A stretch of DNA of 64,000 nt from Streptomyces sp. CC228A (GCF_021390935.1 NZ_JAJPUI010000002.1:620001-684000), one strand, 5' to 3'; counted from the stretch's first letter, positions 51,695 to 60,883 are shown. A program made the numbers and translations. Notes: generated by a model from the letters alone, not told the origin.

Positions 51695-52528
51695 ATGCAC
51701 AGCGAGGAGAGCGAGGACTGGAAGGCGCGGTTCGCTGCGGAGGCACGGGAGGAGCGGCCGGACCTGGCCGAGCTCTGCCTGCTGGTCTGCGCGGAGGCGG
51801 AGCCGGGCCTCGGCCGGCGCGGGATGGACGCGGCCGAGATCGAACTGGACCGGCTGGCCGGCCTCGTCCCGTACGGGGCGAAGAGCCCGCGGGACTGGGC
51901 TCGGGCGCTGGAGCGGCTGCTGGGCGGCGGGCACGACTTCCACGGCACGCCCGCGGACTACCGCCGCCTGGAGTCGTCGCTGCTGCACCAGGTACTGCTG
52001 CGCCGCCGCGGTCTGCCCATCACGCTCTCGGTGGTGTGGATGGAGGTCGCGCGGCGGGCGGGGGCGCCGGTGTACGGGGTGGCGCTGCCGGGCCACTTCG
52101 TGGTCGGCTTCGGCGACCCGGGCGAGCAGGTGCTGGCCGACCCGTTCGCGGGCGGGCGGCTCCTGACCGGCGCGGACACGGAACTGCTGGTGGCGGGGGC
52201 GACCGGGGAGCCGCCCGACCCGTCCATGCTGCTGCCCGCGGACGTGCTGGACATCGTCCTGCGGATCCTGAACAACATCCGCGCCTGGGCGTCGGCCCGC
52301 CCGGAGCACTCGGCGGTCGCCCTGTGGGCCCTGGAGCTGGCCCTGCTGCTCCCGGCCCACCCGGCCCGGCTCCGCTACGAGAAGGGCCGGCTGCTGATCC
52401 AGCGGGGCGAGTTCCTGGCGGGCGCCGCGGAGCTCGACGCCTACGCCGACGTGCTGGACGTGGTGGAGCCCGCCACGGCGGAGACGCTCCGCTCGACCGC
52501 CCGGATGGCGCGTGCCCGGCTGAACTAG
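51695..52528 (+). CDS. SirB1-like transglutaminase-related protein
   Basis: The 277-residue protein has the SirB1/transglutaminase-like core (RLESSLLHQVLLRRRGLPITLSVVWMEVA, VYGVALPGHFVVGF, ADPFAGGRLLT) and a C-terminal TPR-like helical part (LLLPAHPARLRYEKGRLLIQ, RGEFLAGAAELDAYADVLDVV). The usual catalytic Cys position is Ser or Val here (ITLSVVW), which is normal for this inactive-looking group. Role unknown. ATG 51695; GTG 51686 is an alternative. It starts 17 bp after the GNAT gene, likely the same operon. Confidence 0.85.
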   Translation: MHSEESEDWKARFAAEAREERPDLAELCLLVCAEAEPGLGRRGMDAAEIELDRLAGLVPYGAKSPRDWARALERLLGGGHDFHGTPADYRRLESSLLHQVLLRRRGLPITLSVVWMEVARRAGAPVYGVALPGHFVVGFGDPGEQVLADPFAGGRLLTGADTELLVAGATGEPPDPSMLLPADVLDIVLRILNNIRAWASARPEHSAVALWALELALLLPAHPARLRYEKGRLLIQRGEFLAGAAELDAYADVLDVVEPATAETLRSTARMARARLN

Positions 52529-53298
52529 GAGGCGGCCGGTTTCCTGGCCTCCCACAGGGTGCGGCTGCTGTGCGCCACGAACGGCCCGTCCGCCGTGATC
52601 CGCTCGTGCAGTTCCCGCAGGCGGTCGCGGTGGGCCGCGACGGTGAAGCCCGGCACCATCCAGACCACCTTGCGCAGGAAGTGCACGACGGCGCCGATGT
52701 CGAGGAACTCCATCCGCAGCCGCTCCGTGCGCAGGTCCACGACCTCCAGGCCCGCCGCCTCCGCCTGGGCCCGCTCGTCGTCGGGGTGCCGGGCCCTGCG
52801 GACCTCCTCGGGCTGCGGCCCCAGGAAATACTCCACCAGTTCGAAGACGCTGGCCGGTCCGACGTGCTGCGCGAAGTACGTGCCGCCCGGCCGCAGCAGG
52901 CGCGCGATCTCGTCGAAGTGCGGCTTCACCGGGTGGCGGCTGACCACGAGGTCGAAGGCGCCGTCCGCGAACGGCAGCGGCGGCTCCTCCGGTGCGGCGA
53001 CCACGACGGTGCCCAGCGGGTGCAGGAGGGCGGTCGCCTTGGCGACGTTCGGCGGCCAGGCTTCGGTGGCCACGCACAGCGGGGGCCGCGCCGGGATCCC
53101 GGCGAGCACCTCGCCCCCGCCGGTCTGCACGTCCAGCGCGGCGGCGGCCCGCGCCATGCGCTCCCCCATGGCGCGCTGGTACCCCCACGAGGGGCGCGCC
53201 TCGGTGGCCCGCCCCTCGAACCACGAGAAGTCCCACCCTTCGGTGGGCTCGGCCTCGGCCTCGGCGACGAGTTCCTCGAACGAACGCGATTCGATCAT
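52525..53298 (-). CDS. Class I SAM-dependent methyltransferase
   Basis: The 257-residue protein has a degenerate motif I region (GGGEVLAGIPARPPLCVATEAWPPN), the acidic post-motif AFDLVVSRHPVKPHFDEIARLLRPGGTYFAQHVG and a C-terminal block typical of small-molecule methyltransferases. Motif I lacks the classic DxGxGxG, so activity is not certain. Its stop overlaps the stop of the convergent SirB1-like gene by three bases. It reads away from the DUF397 remnant. Confidence 0.8.
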   Translation of the reverse strand: MIESRSFEELVAEAEAEPTEGWDFSWFEGRATEARPSWGYQRAMGERMARAAAALDVQTGGGEVLAGIPARPPLCVATEAWPPNVAKATALLHPLGTVVVAAPEEPPLPFADGAFDLVVSRHPVKPHFDEIARLLRPGGTYFAQHVGPASVFELVEYFLGPQPEEVRRARHPDDERAQAEAAGLEVVDLRTERLRMEFLDIGAVVHFLRKVVWMVPGFTVAAHRDRLRELHERITADGPFVAHSSRTLWEARKPAAS

Positions 53299-53325
53299 GC
53301 CCTGATGGTGCCAGGGCGTCGCCGC

Positions 53326-53554
53326 TCAGCCGAGCGGGTTTCGCCTGACGGCGCGGACCGACCGTCCCCCAGGCGGCTGCGCCGAAGAGCACGACGGGGC
53401 CGGTGGGGTTCTTGCTGTCCCTGACGGGGACGTGGACCGGGCGGGCGGAGTCGTCGACTTCGAGGCAGCTGCCCCCGTTGGGGTCGCAGTAGGTGGACTT
53501 GCGCCACAGCGGAAGATCCGACGCCTCATGGGCGACGTGCTCGCTGTGCTTCAT
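53326..53554 (-). pseudogene. DUF397 (BldB-like) small protein, reading frame lost near the end
   Basis: The head HSEHVAHEASDLPLWRKSTY, CDPNGGSCLEVDD and VPVRDSKNPTGPVVLFGAAAWG is a clear DUF397 domain, small Streptomyces regulators usually paired with an XRE protein. In the present sequence the frame runs on past the usual end. Removing one base from the C-run 53366-53370 gives a normal ending (RSVRAVRRNPLG, stop at 53326) and 75 residues. Its expected XRE partner upstream is only a fragment. Confidence 0.75.
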
Positions 53555-53775
53555 CCTCGTATCCCTCCGCTACGGATCTCATCATGCCCAGTGACTCTTG
53601 ATGCGACAGTGCCTCACCCAAAGCAAGATCGTGGGCGGCGAAGGCCTGCTCCACTCGGGACACCTGCTCCCAGACCTTCCCGCCTTCCAGCCCTCCACGT
53701 AGGCGACCGGAGGCAGCTCCGCCAACCGCATCAGCGAGAGCATCCCTTCCTGCAGGGCGTGAGCACCGCCCCGAA
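53555..53775 (-). pseudogene. Fragment of an XRE regulator (C-terminal DUF5753 end)
   Basis: On the minus strand the segment reads GAHALQEGMLSLMRLAELPP, VAYVEGW, then after a frame change near 53680 GGKVWEQVSRVEQAFAAHDLALGEAL and ESLGMMRSVAEGYEDEAQ. This is the last 70 residues of the sensor domain of Streptomyces XRE/DUF5753 regulators. The helix-turn-helix and most of the protein are missing; the match breaks off near 53775 where other sequence begins. It is a true truncation, unlike the single-base breaks elsewhere. Confidence 0.7.
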
Positions 53776-53784
53776 AGGGAGGAC

Positions 53785-54330
53785 ATGCATACGGACACGG
53801 CTTCGCTGCCCCAACTGCACTCTATGGCGCATCTGTTGGGCTACCACCCCGGGCCGCCGACCTGTCGGCGCAGTACCGTCACGTTCAAGAGAGCCCACAT
53901 GGCCGGAGACCGGAGGCGTCAAGTACGCGGGCACGCTCAAGCCGTGTGGCAACACGCTTGTCACAGTCTGCCCACCATCCACCCGGCGGACATCGCGGCC
54001 GTGGCGCGGGTGGCACTGACGGAGCCGTACCCCGGGGGACGGACGTATGCGCTGACGGGACCGGAGCGCGTCACCGTACGGCAGCAGGCCGCGGCCGTCG
54101 CGGAGGCGGTGGGGCGGGGCGTCGCGGTCGTCGCCATCAGCGAGGAGGAGGCCCACCGGGATCTGGCCGCGGTCATCGGCGGTGAGATCGCCGACGCGGG
54201 ACTGGACCTGACGGACAGGGACCTCAGCGACGCGCTGCCGGCGGCCCGGGACACGGTGGCCCAGGTCAGCGGCTCCCCGGCCAGACCGTTCCGCGACTGG
54301 GCAGCCGAGCACGCCGCCGCCTTCCGCTGA
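53785..54330 (+). pseudogene. Fragment of an NmrA-like NAD(P)-binding protein
   Basis: From about 53971 the frame reads PTIHPADIAAVARVALTEPY, GGRTYALTGPERVT, VRQQAAAVAEAVGR to PARPFRDWAAEHAAAFR, the C-terminal half of NmrA-type NAD(P)-dependent reductases. Just upstream another frame reads GGVKYAGTLKPCGNT, part of the same protein. The Rossmann N-terminus is absent and the first 60 codons are not family-like. The segment is a decayed remnant ending before the three-gene cassette. Confidence 0.7.
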
Positions 54331-54427
54331 CGGGCTCCGGAAGCGCGGGCACCGGGAGCCACCGAAAGCGCCCATAGGATGGGCAGTCGATCATGCACAA
54401 AGTGCTCGACAACAGGGTGGGGGAGCC

Positions 54428-54868
54428 ATGCACTCCTTTGACGCGGAGTGGGCGCAGCTCAAGCGAGGCTCGGGAGGTGGGGCGAGCATGAGTCTCGCGA
54501 GTGCCTCACCGGGCGGTGGCGGCAACGACGACCTGAAGAACGACAAAGCGGTCTGGTCCCGTGCCGGAAGCGATGTCGCCGCCGTGGCGGTGAACGTCAG
54601 GAAGGCGCTGGGACAACTGGAGTCGCGGCAGAAAGGCGCCACGATCACCGGTGTGGAGAGCGCCGGGGCTCAGCGGGAGCTGTACGCGTCGTGGAAGCGC
54701 TACCTGGAGGGCGTGGCCGGGAGGTGCAGTTCCCTCCAGGGGCCGCTGGAGCGGGCAGGCAAGGACCAGTACGCCAACGACCACGACATCGGCGAGGACT
54801 TGCAGCGAGTGACCAAGAAGTACGTGGACACACCGGCGACAGGTGGCAGCAGCAGCGGGGGCCGGTGA
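54428..54868 (+). CDS. Small helical hypothetical protein, first gene of a three-gene cassette
   Basis: The 146-residue protein is Gly/Ser-rich at both ends and helical in the middle (DKAVWSRAGSDVAAVAVNVR, KALGQLESRQKGATITGVESA, LYASWKRYLEGVAGRCSSLQ). The size, helix pair and lone Trp recall ESX/WXG100-like secreted partners, without a true WxG motif. GGGGGAG precedes ATG 54428. GC3 is lower than in the flanking genes. It ends 9 bp before the DUF1023 gene. Function unknown; a partner or carrier of the DUF1023 protein is inferred from order. Confidence 0.7.
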   Translation: MHSFDAEWAQLKRGSGGGASMSLASASPGGGGNDDLKNDKAVWSRAGSDVAAVAVNVRKALGQLESRQKGATITGVESAGAQRELYASWKRYLEGVAGRCSSLQGPLERAGKDQYANDHDIGEDLQRVTKKYVDTPATGGSSSGGR

Positions 54869-54877
54869 TTCCGGCAC

Positions 54878-56740
54878 ATGGATTTCGCAACGCTCAAGAA
54901 GCTGAAGCCGTCCGAGTTCACGGAGGCGGCCGACCGCTATCAGTCTGTCAGTGCCATGGCCGACCAGGCCAAGGACAACGTCGAGAAACAGATCGGCGCG
55001 AGACTGCAGGCGGGTCTGAGGGGTGAGGCGGTGACGGCAGCGCTCGGTGAGCTCCGGGCGCTGGCGAAGAACTTCCACTACACGCAGGTGGAGTGCGGCC
55101 TCGCGGCCACGTCCCTCAACGCCCTTGCCGCTGCCCTGACGGTGGCCAAGAGCAGGCTCGACGGCGCATTGGCCGACGCGGCCGCCGCGAAGTTCACGGT
55201 GGGCCCGGACGGGTCGGTGACGTATCCCCCGGCCGGGGAGGAGAAGGAAGGGAAGCTGCCCCCGGGAGGCACGGTCTTTGGACACGCCAAGGGGAAGCCG
55301 TCCGGCGCGCCGATCGACCCCGCGGGTGATGCCAACGACCTCGCTGCGGCGCTGGAGCGCCAGGCGGCGAACATCCACCCCAATCCGAACTTCGGCGCCG
55401 CGGTGGAGATAGCCAACCGCATCGCGCAGGCCGTCGCCGACGCGACCGAAGCCGACGCGATGTGGGCGCCCAAGCTACACAAGCTCAAGGCCGACGACGA
55501 CCTCGTGGTCTCCCACAGGGACTGGACCGACACGCAAGCGGACACCGGCGACGTCCGCAGCGGCGCGAAGGAGTATCTGGAGGGCATCAAGGGCCCTCCG
55601 AAGGGCGGCGACCCGAAGGCCAACGCCGACTGGTGGAAGGGCCTGTCGCCGGACGAGCAGTCGGCCTACATGTCCTTGAACGCGGCACAGCTCGGCGCGA
55701 TGGACGGACTGCCTTCCGCGGTCCGCGACGAGGCCAACCGTGTCGTGCTGGCGGAGACCCGGGCCGAGTACCAGCTCAGGCTGAACTCGATTCCTCCGGA
55801 GCCACAGAAGTACGTTCCGTCCGGGAAGGACTACCCAGCAGTCGCGGTCAGTTCCGCATGGCGGGACTGGAACGCGAAGTACGGGAAGGAAAGGGAACAT
55901 CTCGTCAAGTACCTGGACGCTATGAGGGCCATCCAGGATCGTTTCGACGCCACAGGAAAGGAAGGATTGCCACCGGCCTATCTGCTCGGTTTCGGTACCG
56001 AGGGAGGAGGGCGCGCCATCGTCGCCAACGGAAATCCGGACACCGCTGACCACACCGCGGTCTTCGTGCCCGGAACGTTCACGAGTATCGCGAAGACCGA
56101 GACATACGTCGGCCACATGGCGAGGCTATGGCAGATGAGTCATGCCGTGGCGCTCCCCGGCCAGGAGGTGTCCACCATCACCTGGATCGGCTACGACGCG
56201 CCGCAGAGCATCGCACCGGAGGCGATGGATCAGGACTTCGCCGATGAGGCGGCCCCTCACCTGAATCGCTTCGTCGCCGGCCTGGAGGCGAGCCAAGGCG
56301 GGGACGCGGCCAGCCATACGACCGTCATCGGCCACAGTTACGGCACGACGGTCGTCGGCGCGGCTTCTGAGCAGGGCAATCTGCGTACCGACGAGATCAT
56401 CGCCGTAGCCAGTCCCGGCATGCTGGTCGGCCACGCCGACGACCTGGACGCCGACAAGGGTCACGTCTGGTCCCAGACGGCGTCGACATTGAAAGACCAG
56501 GTTCCGCTCGGCGGGAAACTCGCCGGGCACGGCGGTGACACGAGTCTCACCCCGTGGGTGGAGTGGCTGCCCTTCGGATACGCATGGTCGTCGAACGTAC
56601 CCTCCGACGAGGATTTCGGGGCCAATATCATGGCGACCAACGCGAAAGACCACGGGGATTACTGGAGGAAAGGCTCCTTGAGTATCGAGAATCAGGCCCT
56701 GGTGGTCGCCGGTAGGTATGACGAGGTCAGACGTGACTGA
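54878..56740 (+). CDS. DUF1023 alpha/beta-hydrolase with N-terminal ESX-like helical domain
   Basis: The 620-residue protein begins with a helical region (KLKPSEFTEAADRYQSVSAM to LGELRALAKNFHY) like the N-termini of actinobacterial polymorphic-toxin or secreted proteins, then ADWWKGLSPDEQSAYMSLNA followed by a DUF1023 hydrolase domain with HTAVFVPGTFTS, the nucleophile elbow VIGHSYGTTVVG (Ser) and the late His region HGDYWRKGSLSI. It has no signal peptide. GC at third positions is below that of the surrounding core genes. I infer a secreted or envelope-associated enzyme whose target is unknown; it overlaps the lipoprotein gene by 23 bp. Confidence 0.82.
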   Translation: MDFATLKKLKPSEFTEAADRYQSVSAMADQAKDNVEKQIGARLQAGLRGEAVTAALGELRALAKNFHYTQVECGLAATSLNALAAALTVAKSRLDGALADAAAAKFTVGPDGSVTYPPAGEEKEGKLPPGGTVFGHAKGKPSGAPIDPAGDANDLAAALERQAANIHPNPNFGAAVEIANRIAQAVADATEADAMWAPKLHKLKADDDLVVSHRDWTDTQADTGDVRSGAKEYLEGIKGPPKGGDPKANADWWKGLSPDEQSAYMSLNAAQLGAMDGLPSAVRDEANRVVLAETRAEYQLRLNSIPPEPQKYVPSGKDYPAVAVSSAWRDWNAKYGKEREHLVKYLDAMRAIQDRFDATGKEGLPPAYLLGFGTEGGGRAIVANGNPDTADHTAVFVPGTFTSIAKTETYVGHMARLWQMSHAVALPGQEVSTITWIGYDAPQSIAPEAMDQDFADEAAPHLNRFVAGLEASQGGDAASHTTVIGHSYGTTVVGAASEQGNLRTDEIIAVASPGMLVGHADDLDADKGHVWSQTASTLKDQVPLGGKLAGHGGDTSLTPWVEWLPFGYAWSSNVPSDEDFGANIMATNAKDHGDYWRKGSLSIENQALVVAGRYDEVRRD

Positions 56741-57299
56741 TCGCCAGAGTCCCACAGTCGGTCGCCTGGCCTCGAACGTCAGAAGTCACGCATGGGCCGG
56801 CATCCTCGCTATCACCGTTTCACTGTCGACTGTGGGGTGCACGAACATGCCCGAACTCAGCTACGAGCCCGTCCGCATGGACGTCGACCCGGCTCGCGAC
56901 AAGGCGAAGGAAGTGTCAAGCCGCCTGCTGGACATGACCGGACTCAAGGGCAAGGTCACCGAGCCCGGTCCTCGGATCGACCGCTGCGAGGAGTACGGCG
57001 ACGACTTGTTCTCCCTGCACTTCCCATGGGCGGTGTACGACATCTCCGAGGACGACGTCGACCGAGGCATGGAGAACCTGCGCAAGGAGCTCGTCCGGAA
57101 CGGCTGGAAGATCACCAAGGACGGCAAGGCAAACAGCAAGGCGCAGCAGCCCGAGATCTTCGCCGACAACAAGGCCGAACAGTTCGCCGTGCACGTCCAA
57201 GGGCTCAAGCGGAAGGACGGCGACCGCCGCCTCGCCTTCACGGTCGTCTCCGCCTGCTTCCGGGCGGAATCGCCCGAAGCGCTCAAGGGCCAGTACTGA
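56718..57299 (+). CDS. Putative lipoprotein, third gene of the cassette
   Basis: The 193-residue protein has an N-terminal signal-like segment (WAGILAITVSLSTVGC) with a weak lipobox (Thr at -3), and a mature part with DKAKEVSSRLLDMTGLKGKV, RCEEYGDDLFSLHFPW and ENLRKELVRNGWKITKDGKA. No family recognised. It starts inside the DUF1023 gene (23-bp overlap), so the two are coupled. A surface immunity-like or substrate-holding role is possible but unproven. A hairpin closes the cassette 15 bp later. Confidence 0.7.
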   Translation: MTRSDVTDRQSPTVGRLASNVRSHAWAGILAITVSLSTVGCTNMPELSYEPVRMDVDPARDKAKEVSSRLLDMTGLKGKVTEPGPRIDRCEEYGDDLFSLHFPWAVYDISEDDVDRGMENLRKELVRNGWKITKDGKANSKAQQPEIFADNKAEQFAVHVQGLKRKDGDRRLAFTVVSACFRAESPEALKGQY

Positions 57300-57314
57300 G
57301 CACCCTCGCTCGAT

Positions 57315-57346
57315 GGCAGGGGCACGCCCACGGGCGTGCCCCTGCC
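57315..57346. terminator. Hairpin with 15-bp arms between the cassette and the cell-wall protein gene
   Basis: The arms 57315-57329 and 57332-57346 are perfect complements. The nominal 2-base loop means the innermost pairs stay open. It separates convergent genes ending at 57299 and 57363. Confidence 0.88.
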
Positions 57347-57362
57347 TCCGCGTGGAGGCGCG

Positions 57363-59482
57363 TCAGCCCTGCGGGTCGAGTTCGATGGTGACCGTGCGCT
57401 CCGCGGGCGTCTTGCCGAGGAGGGCCTTCTGCATGGCGCTGGCGACGTCGTCGGCCGAGAGCTGGTGCTTCTCGCCGTCACCCTTCGTGATCATGATGCC
57501 GTCGAAGACGCCGTCCAGCAGGCGGTCGATCGCCTTCTTGTCGTACACCTCCACCAGGCGGCCGTCGACCGGCTTCATCGACAGGATCTGCGGCAGGGAG
57601 CGCTGCGGGCCGAACTGGATCTGCTTGCCGCCCGCCCTGATCGTGATCAGGTCGGACATGGCGGGCTTCGCGAACTCCTTCATCGCCCGGTCCAGTTCGG
57701 CCTGGGTGATGGTCGGCTCCTGGGACGCGACCGGCAGTTCCACCGTGTTCGTCCGACCGGTCTCCACCTGGGCGCGGTAGGCGTCCCGCATGGAGATCAT
57801 CGACCGCTGGACGTCCAGGGCCTTGCCCGGCTTGCCCGGTACGGCGGTGACCTTGCCGGGTGCGAAGGTGATGGTGCCCTCCACCACCGTGCCGGAGCCG
57901 CCCGCGAGGTCGCGCAGCGCGACGGCGAGCTTCTCCTCGTCGACGGGGATGACCGGCTGCGCCACGCGCTCCTGGCCGAACAGGGAGCCGATCACGGACA
58001 CCGGGTTGTAGTCGCTGCCCGCGGCGCCCCGGACGGTGGCCTGGGTGTCCAGGGTCAGGCCCGCCTTGTCGGGGGCGAGGCTCTGCTGCTCGCCGCCGAC
58101 GCTGATCTCCAGCGGGCGGGCCGCGCGCGGGCCGAGGGCGGCGTCGAGCTTCTGGACGGCCTCCTCCTTCGTGCTGCCGCCGATGTCCACACCGAGGACC
58201 ACGGTGCCCTTGGGCACGTCGGAGTGGTTGAGGAGCAGGCCCGCGCCGTAGGCGACGCCGACCAGGCCGAAGAGGCCCGCGGCGGCGACGACCAGCTTGG
58301 ACCGGCCCTTCTTCTTCGGCGCGGCCGGCGCCTGCGGGGCCCGGGTCTCCGGGGCGGGCGTGGGCCTGGGCGCCGGCGGGGCGGGCTCGTCCAGGGCGGG
58401 CGGGTACGCGGCGAACCCCGCGTGCGGGCCCTGGTCGTCCTGCTGGTCCTGCGCGACCTGGGCGGGACCGGACAGGGGGAACGGCGTGCCGGGGCGCGGC
58501 TGCGGCTCCCGGGCGTCCTGCGGGACCACCGGGATGCCCGTCGTCAGGGTGTCGCCGGAGACCTGCGGCGGCGGCCCGGCGTGCGGGTCCTGCGGGGTGA
58601 GGAGCGCGGTGTCGTCCCCCGGGCGCGGGGTGCCCGCCAGGGGGTCGCCCATCGGGGCGCCCGGCGCGAGGGGGCCCGTGCCGAGCGGGCCGGCACCGAG
58701 GGGACCGGCGCCCAGCGGGTCGGTGGTCGGGTCGACGGGCGGCACGTGGGTCGTCCCCATGGCGGGGCCGGTGGTCGGGCCCGACGGGGCGCCGGGCCCG
58801 TCGGAGAAGTACGGCATGCCGGGCACGGGCGCCCGCTGCCCCTGGGCGCCACCGGTCTGCGGCAGGCCGCCGGTCTGCGGATCCATCCTGTACGGGCCCG
58901 GCTCCTGCGCGCCGCCGTACGGACCGGGTTCCTGCGCGCCGCCGCCGGATACGCGCCACCGGGCGGGGGCGGGCCGACCGCGTCGGCCGGATCGGCCGCG
59001 TCGGCGGGGAAGCCCGGCTGCTGGGCCGACGGGGGCTTGCGCGGCGCGAACCAGTCGCTGGTCGCCTTGTCGCGCGGCTCCGGCGCCGGCTCGTCGACCT
59101 GCGGCCGCGGCGTCGCGCCCGTACGCTCGGCGGGGCTCTCGGGCTGCGGTGCACGGGGAGCGGGGCCCGCGGCCGGGGGACCGGACTGCGGCTCCGCCCC
59201 GTCCGCGTCCGCGTCGGCCTTCGGCGCCGGCTTGTCGCCGTCGCCGACCGGCTTGCGGACGACGACGGGCGGGATCGGCCGCGATCCGGGGATGTTGATC
59301 CGGATCCGCGTCGTCAGCGTCGTCTCGGTCTTCGGCTGCTCCGGCTCGGCCGCGGCGGCGCCGGAGCCCTCCGGCACCTCCTGTGACGGGTGGCCGGATC
59401 CGTACGGCTGCGTGCCCGAGGGGTACGCGGCTCCGCCGCGCCCCTGGGGCCCCGAGGGCGAAGTGTCAGTGTCACGAGTCAA
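57363..59482 (-). pseudogene. Membrane protein with peptidoglycan-binding (PG_binding_4, VanW-associated) repeats, one apparent 1-base loss
   Basis: The reconstructed protein is about 706 residues: a polar cytosolic region rich in Pro/Gly (RINIPGSRPIPPVVVRKPVG early on; twin AQEPGPY units at the break), one transmembrane helix (LVVAAAGLFGLVGVAYGAGLLL), then two external PG_binding_4 modules (VVLGVDIGGSTKEEAVQKLD; a second ending in the tail KGDGEKHQLSADDVASAMQK). The VanW domain that usually follows is absent: the protein ends at once. The break is a one-base loss near 58945-58955. TTG 59482 has GGGAGAG 6 bases upstream. Probably a cell-wall-attached protein of unknown role. Confidence 0.78.
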
Positions 59483-59624
59483 AGCAGGCTCTCCCGGTTG
59501 GCTCCGCCGCCCGCTCTCACACCCGCGGGCGTCCGGCGGCGACGCACCACCATACTGGCCGCCGTCGGCGCGCCCTTCCCGGCCAGGGGAACATCAGGGT
59601 GCCCGGTGCGGCAAGTTCTCCCGC

Positions 59625-59984
59625 TCACTTGTCAAGTGGGCGGACCGGACGGGGTTGTTGGGGGAACATCCCCAAAGTGGCGCACATCACAGCCAGCGTC
59701 ATGCCGCCCAGCAGGTACACGAGGTCGGCGAGGCCGCCCCAGAACAGCTTGTCGCCCTCGCCGCGGCCCAGGCTCAGCAGGACGACGGCGACCAGCCAGC
59801 CCGCGCCGGTGCTGATGACGCCCGCCTGGCCGCCGGCGGCGCGCAGCCCTCCGTAGAACAGCGCCGCGGTCGCGGTGAGGGCCAGCAGCAGGCCGCCCGG
59901 GAACCAGCCGCCCTGGACGAGGGCGCCCGCGGTCGCGACCAGGGCGCCGAGCAGGGCCAGTCCCGCGTGGAGGAGCGCCTTCAC
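59625..59984 (-). CDS. DUF6113 family membrane protein
   Basis: The 119-residue protein has four hydrophobic segments ([67 protein letters not shown]). Its GTG start overlaps the mshB stop (GTGA), so it is the second gene of the mshB operon, as in other actinobacteria. Role unknown. Confidence 0.85.
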   Translation of the reverse strand: MKALLHAGLALLGALVATAGALVQGGWFPGGLLLALTATAALFYGGLRAAGGQAGVISTGAGWLVAVVLLSLGRGEGDKLFWGGLADLVYLLGGMTLAVMCATLGMFPQQPRPVRPLDK

Positions 59985-60877
59985 GGTGCCGTCACCCCGG
60001 CGAAGAGGTCGGTCTCGCGCTCGCCTTCCGGCGCCCCCGAGGTGCCGCGGGCCAGCTCGTAGTACTCGTCGGTGAAGAGGGGCTGCCCCAGGCCGTTCGA
60101 GAGGGCGAAGAACGCCCCCTGTACGGCGACCTGCGTGGCGTGCGCCCGCATGGCCGCCGCCTTGCGGTCGACGTACGCCGCGCCGTCGATGCGCGCGGTG
60201 ACGCAGGTGTCGTCGATGACGCCCGGGACGTCCTCGATGGCCGCGATGCCCGGAAACGCCACGTCCGGGGCGGTGCGCAGGGCGGCGAAGGCCTCTTCGG
60301 CGACCGAGCGGGGGACGCGGTTCCAGTAGATCTTGTCGATGGTGTGGGCGGTGCCCAGGTCCGGCCGGTACTCCGGGTCGGCGGCCGCGTCGGCGGCCCA
60401 CATGGCGACGCGGTGGGCCTGGATGTGGTCCGGGTGGCCGTACCCGCCGTTCGGGTCGTACGTCACCATCACCTGGGGGCGGACCTCGCGGATCACCTCG
60501 ACGAGGTGCGGCCCCGGCTCGTCCGCCACACGGGTGTTCCAGAAGGCGCCGGGGCGGCGGTTCTGCGGGGCGCCCATCATGCCGGAGTCGCGGAACCGGC
60601 CGGGCCCGCCCAGGAAGCGGTGGTCGGTGACGCCCAGCTCCTTCATGGCGGCGGCGAGTTCCCCGACGCGGTGCGGGCCGAGCCGGTCCTCCCGGTCCGG
60701 TGCCAGGTGGGCGAGGGCGGGCGGGATGACCTCGCCCTCCTCGCCCTGGGTGCAGGTCACCAGGGTGACCTGGGCGCCCTCGGCCGCGTACTTGGCCATG
60801 GTGGCGCCGTTGTTGATGGACTCGTCGTCGGGGTGCGCGTGCACCAGCAGGAGACGACGGGCTGGCAGATCCGTCAT
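59981..60877 (-). CDS. mshB: Mycothiol biosynthesis deacetylase MshB
   Basis: The 298-residue zinc enzyme of the PIG-L family opens with [22 protein letters not shown] (Zn ligands His, Asp in HPDD) and has [34 protein letters not shown] (third ligand His) and [14 protein letters not shown]. It deacetylates GlcNAc-inositol to GlcN-inositol, the second step in making mycothiol, the main thiol of actinomycetes. TAGGGT on the minus strand ends 6 bases before ATG 60877, so the mRNA is probably leaderless. Confidence 0.96.
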   Translation of the reverse strand: MTDLPARRLLLVHAHPDDESINNGATMAKYAAEGAQVTLVTCTQGEEGEVIPPALAHLAPDREDRLGPHRVGELAAAMKELGVTDHRFLGGPGRFRDSGMMGAPQNRRPGAFWNTRVADEPGPHLVEVIREVRPQVMVTYDPNGGYGHPDHIQAHRVAMWAADAAADPEYRPDLGTAHTIDKIYWNRVPRSVAEEAFAALRTAPDVAFPGIAAIEDVPGVIDDTCVTARIDGAAYVDRKAAAMRAHATQVAVQGAFFALSNGLGQPLFTDEYYELARGTSGAPEGERETDLFAGVTAP

Positions 60878-60883
60878 ACGGAC

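Noticed and set aside
54428..57299. A type VII secretion locus
   Set aside because: No EccC-like ATPase, EccB/D/E, mycosin or true WXG100 pair is in the window; only the helical partner and an effector-like protein are seen.
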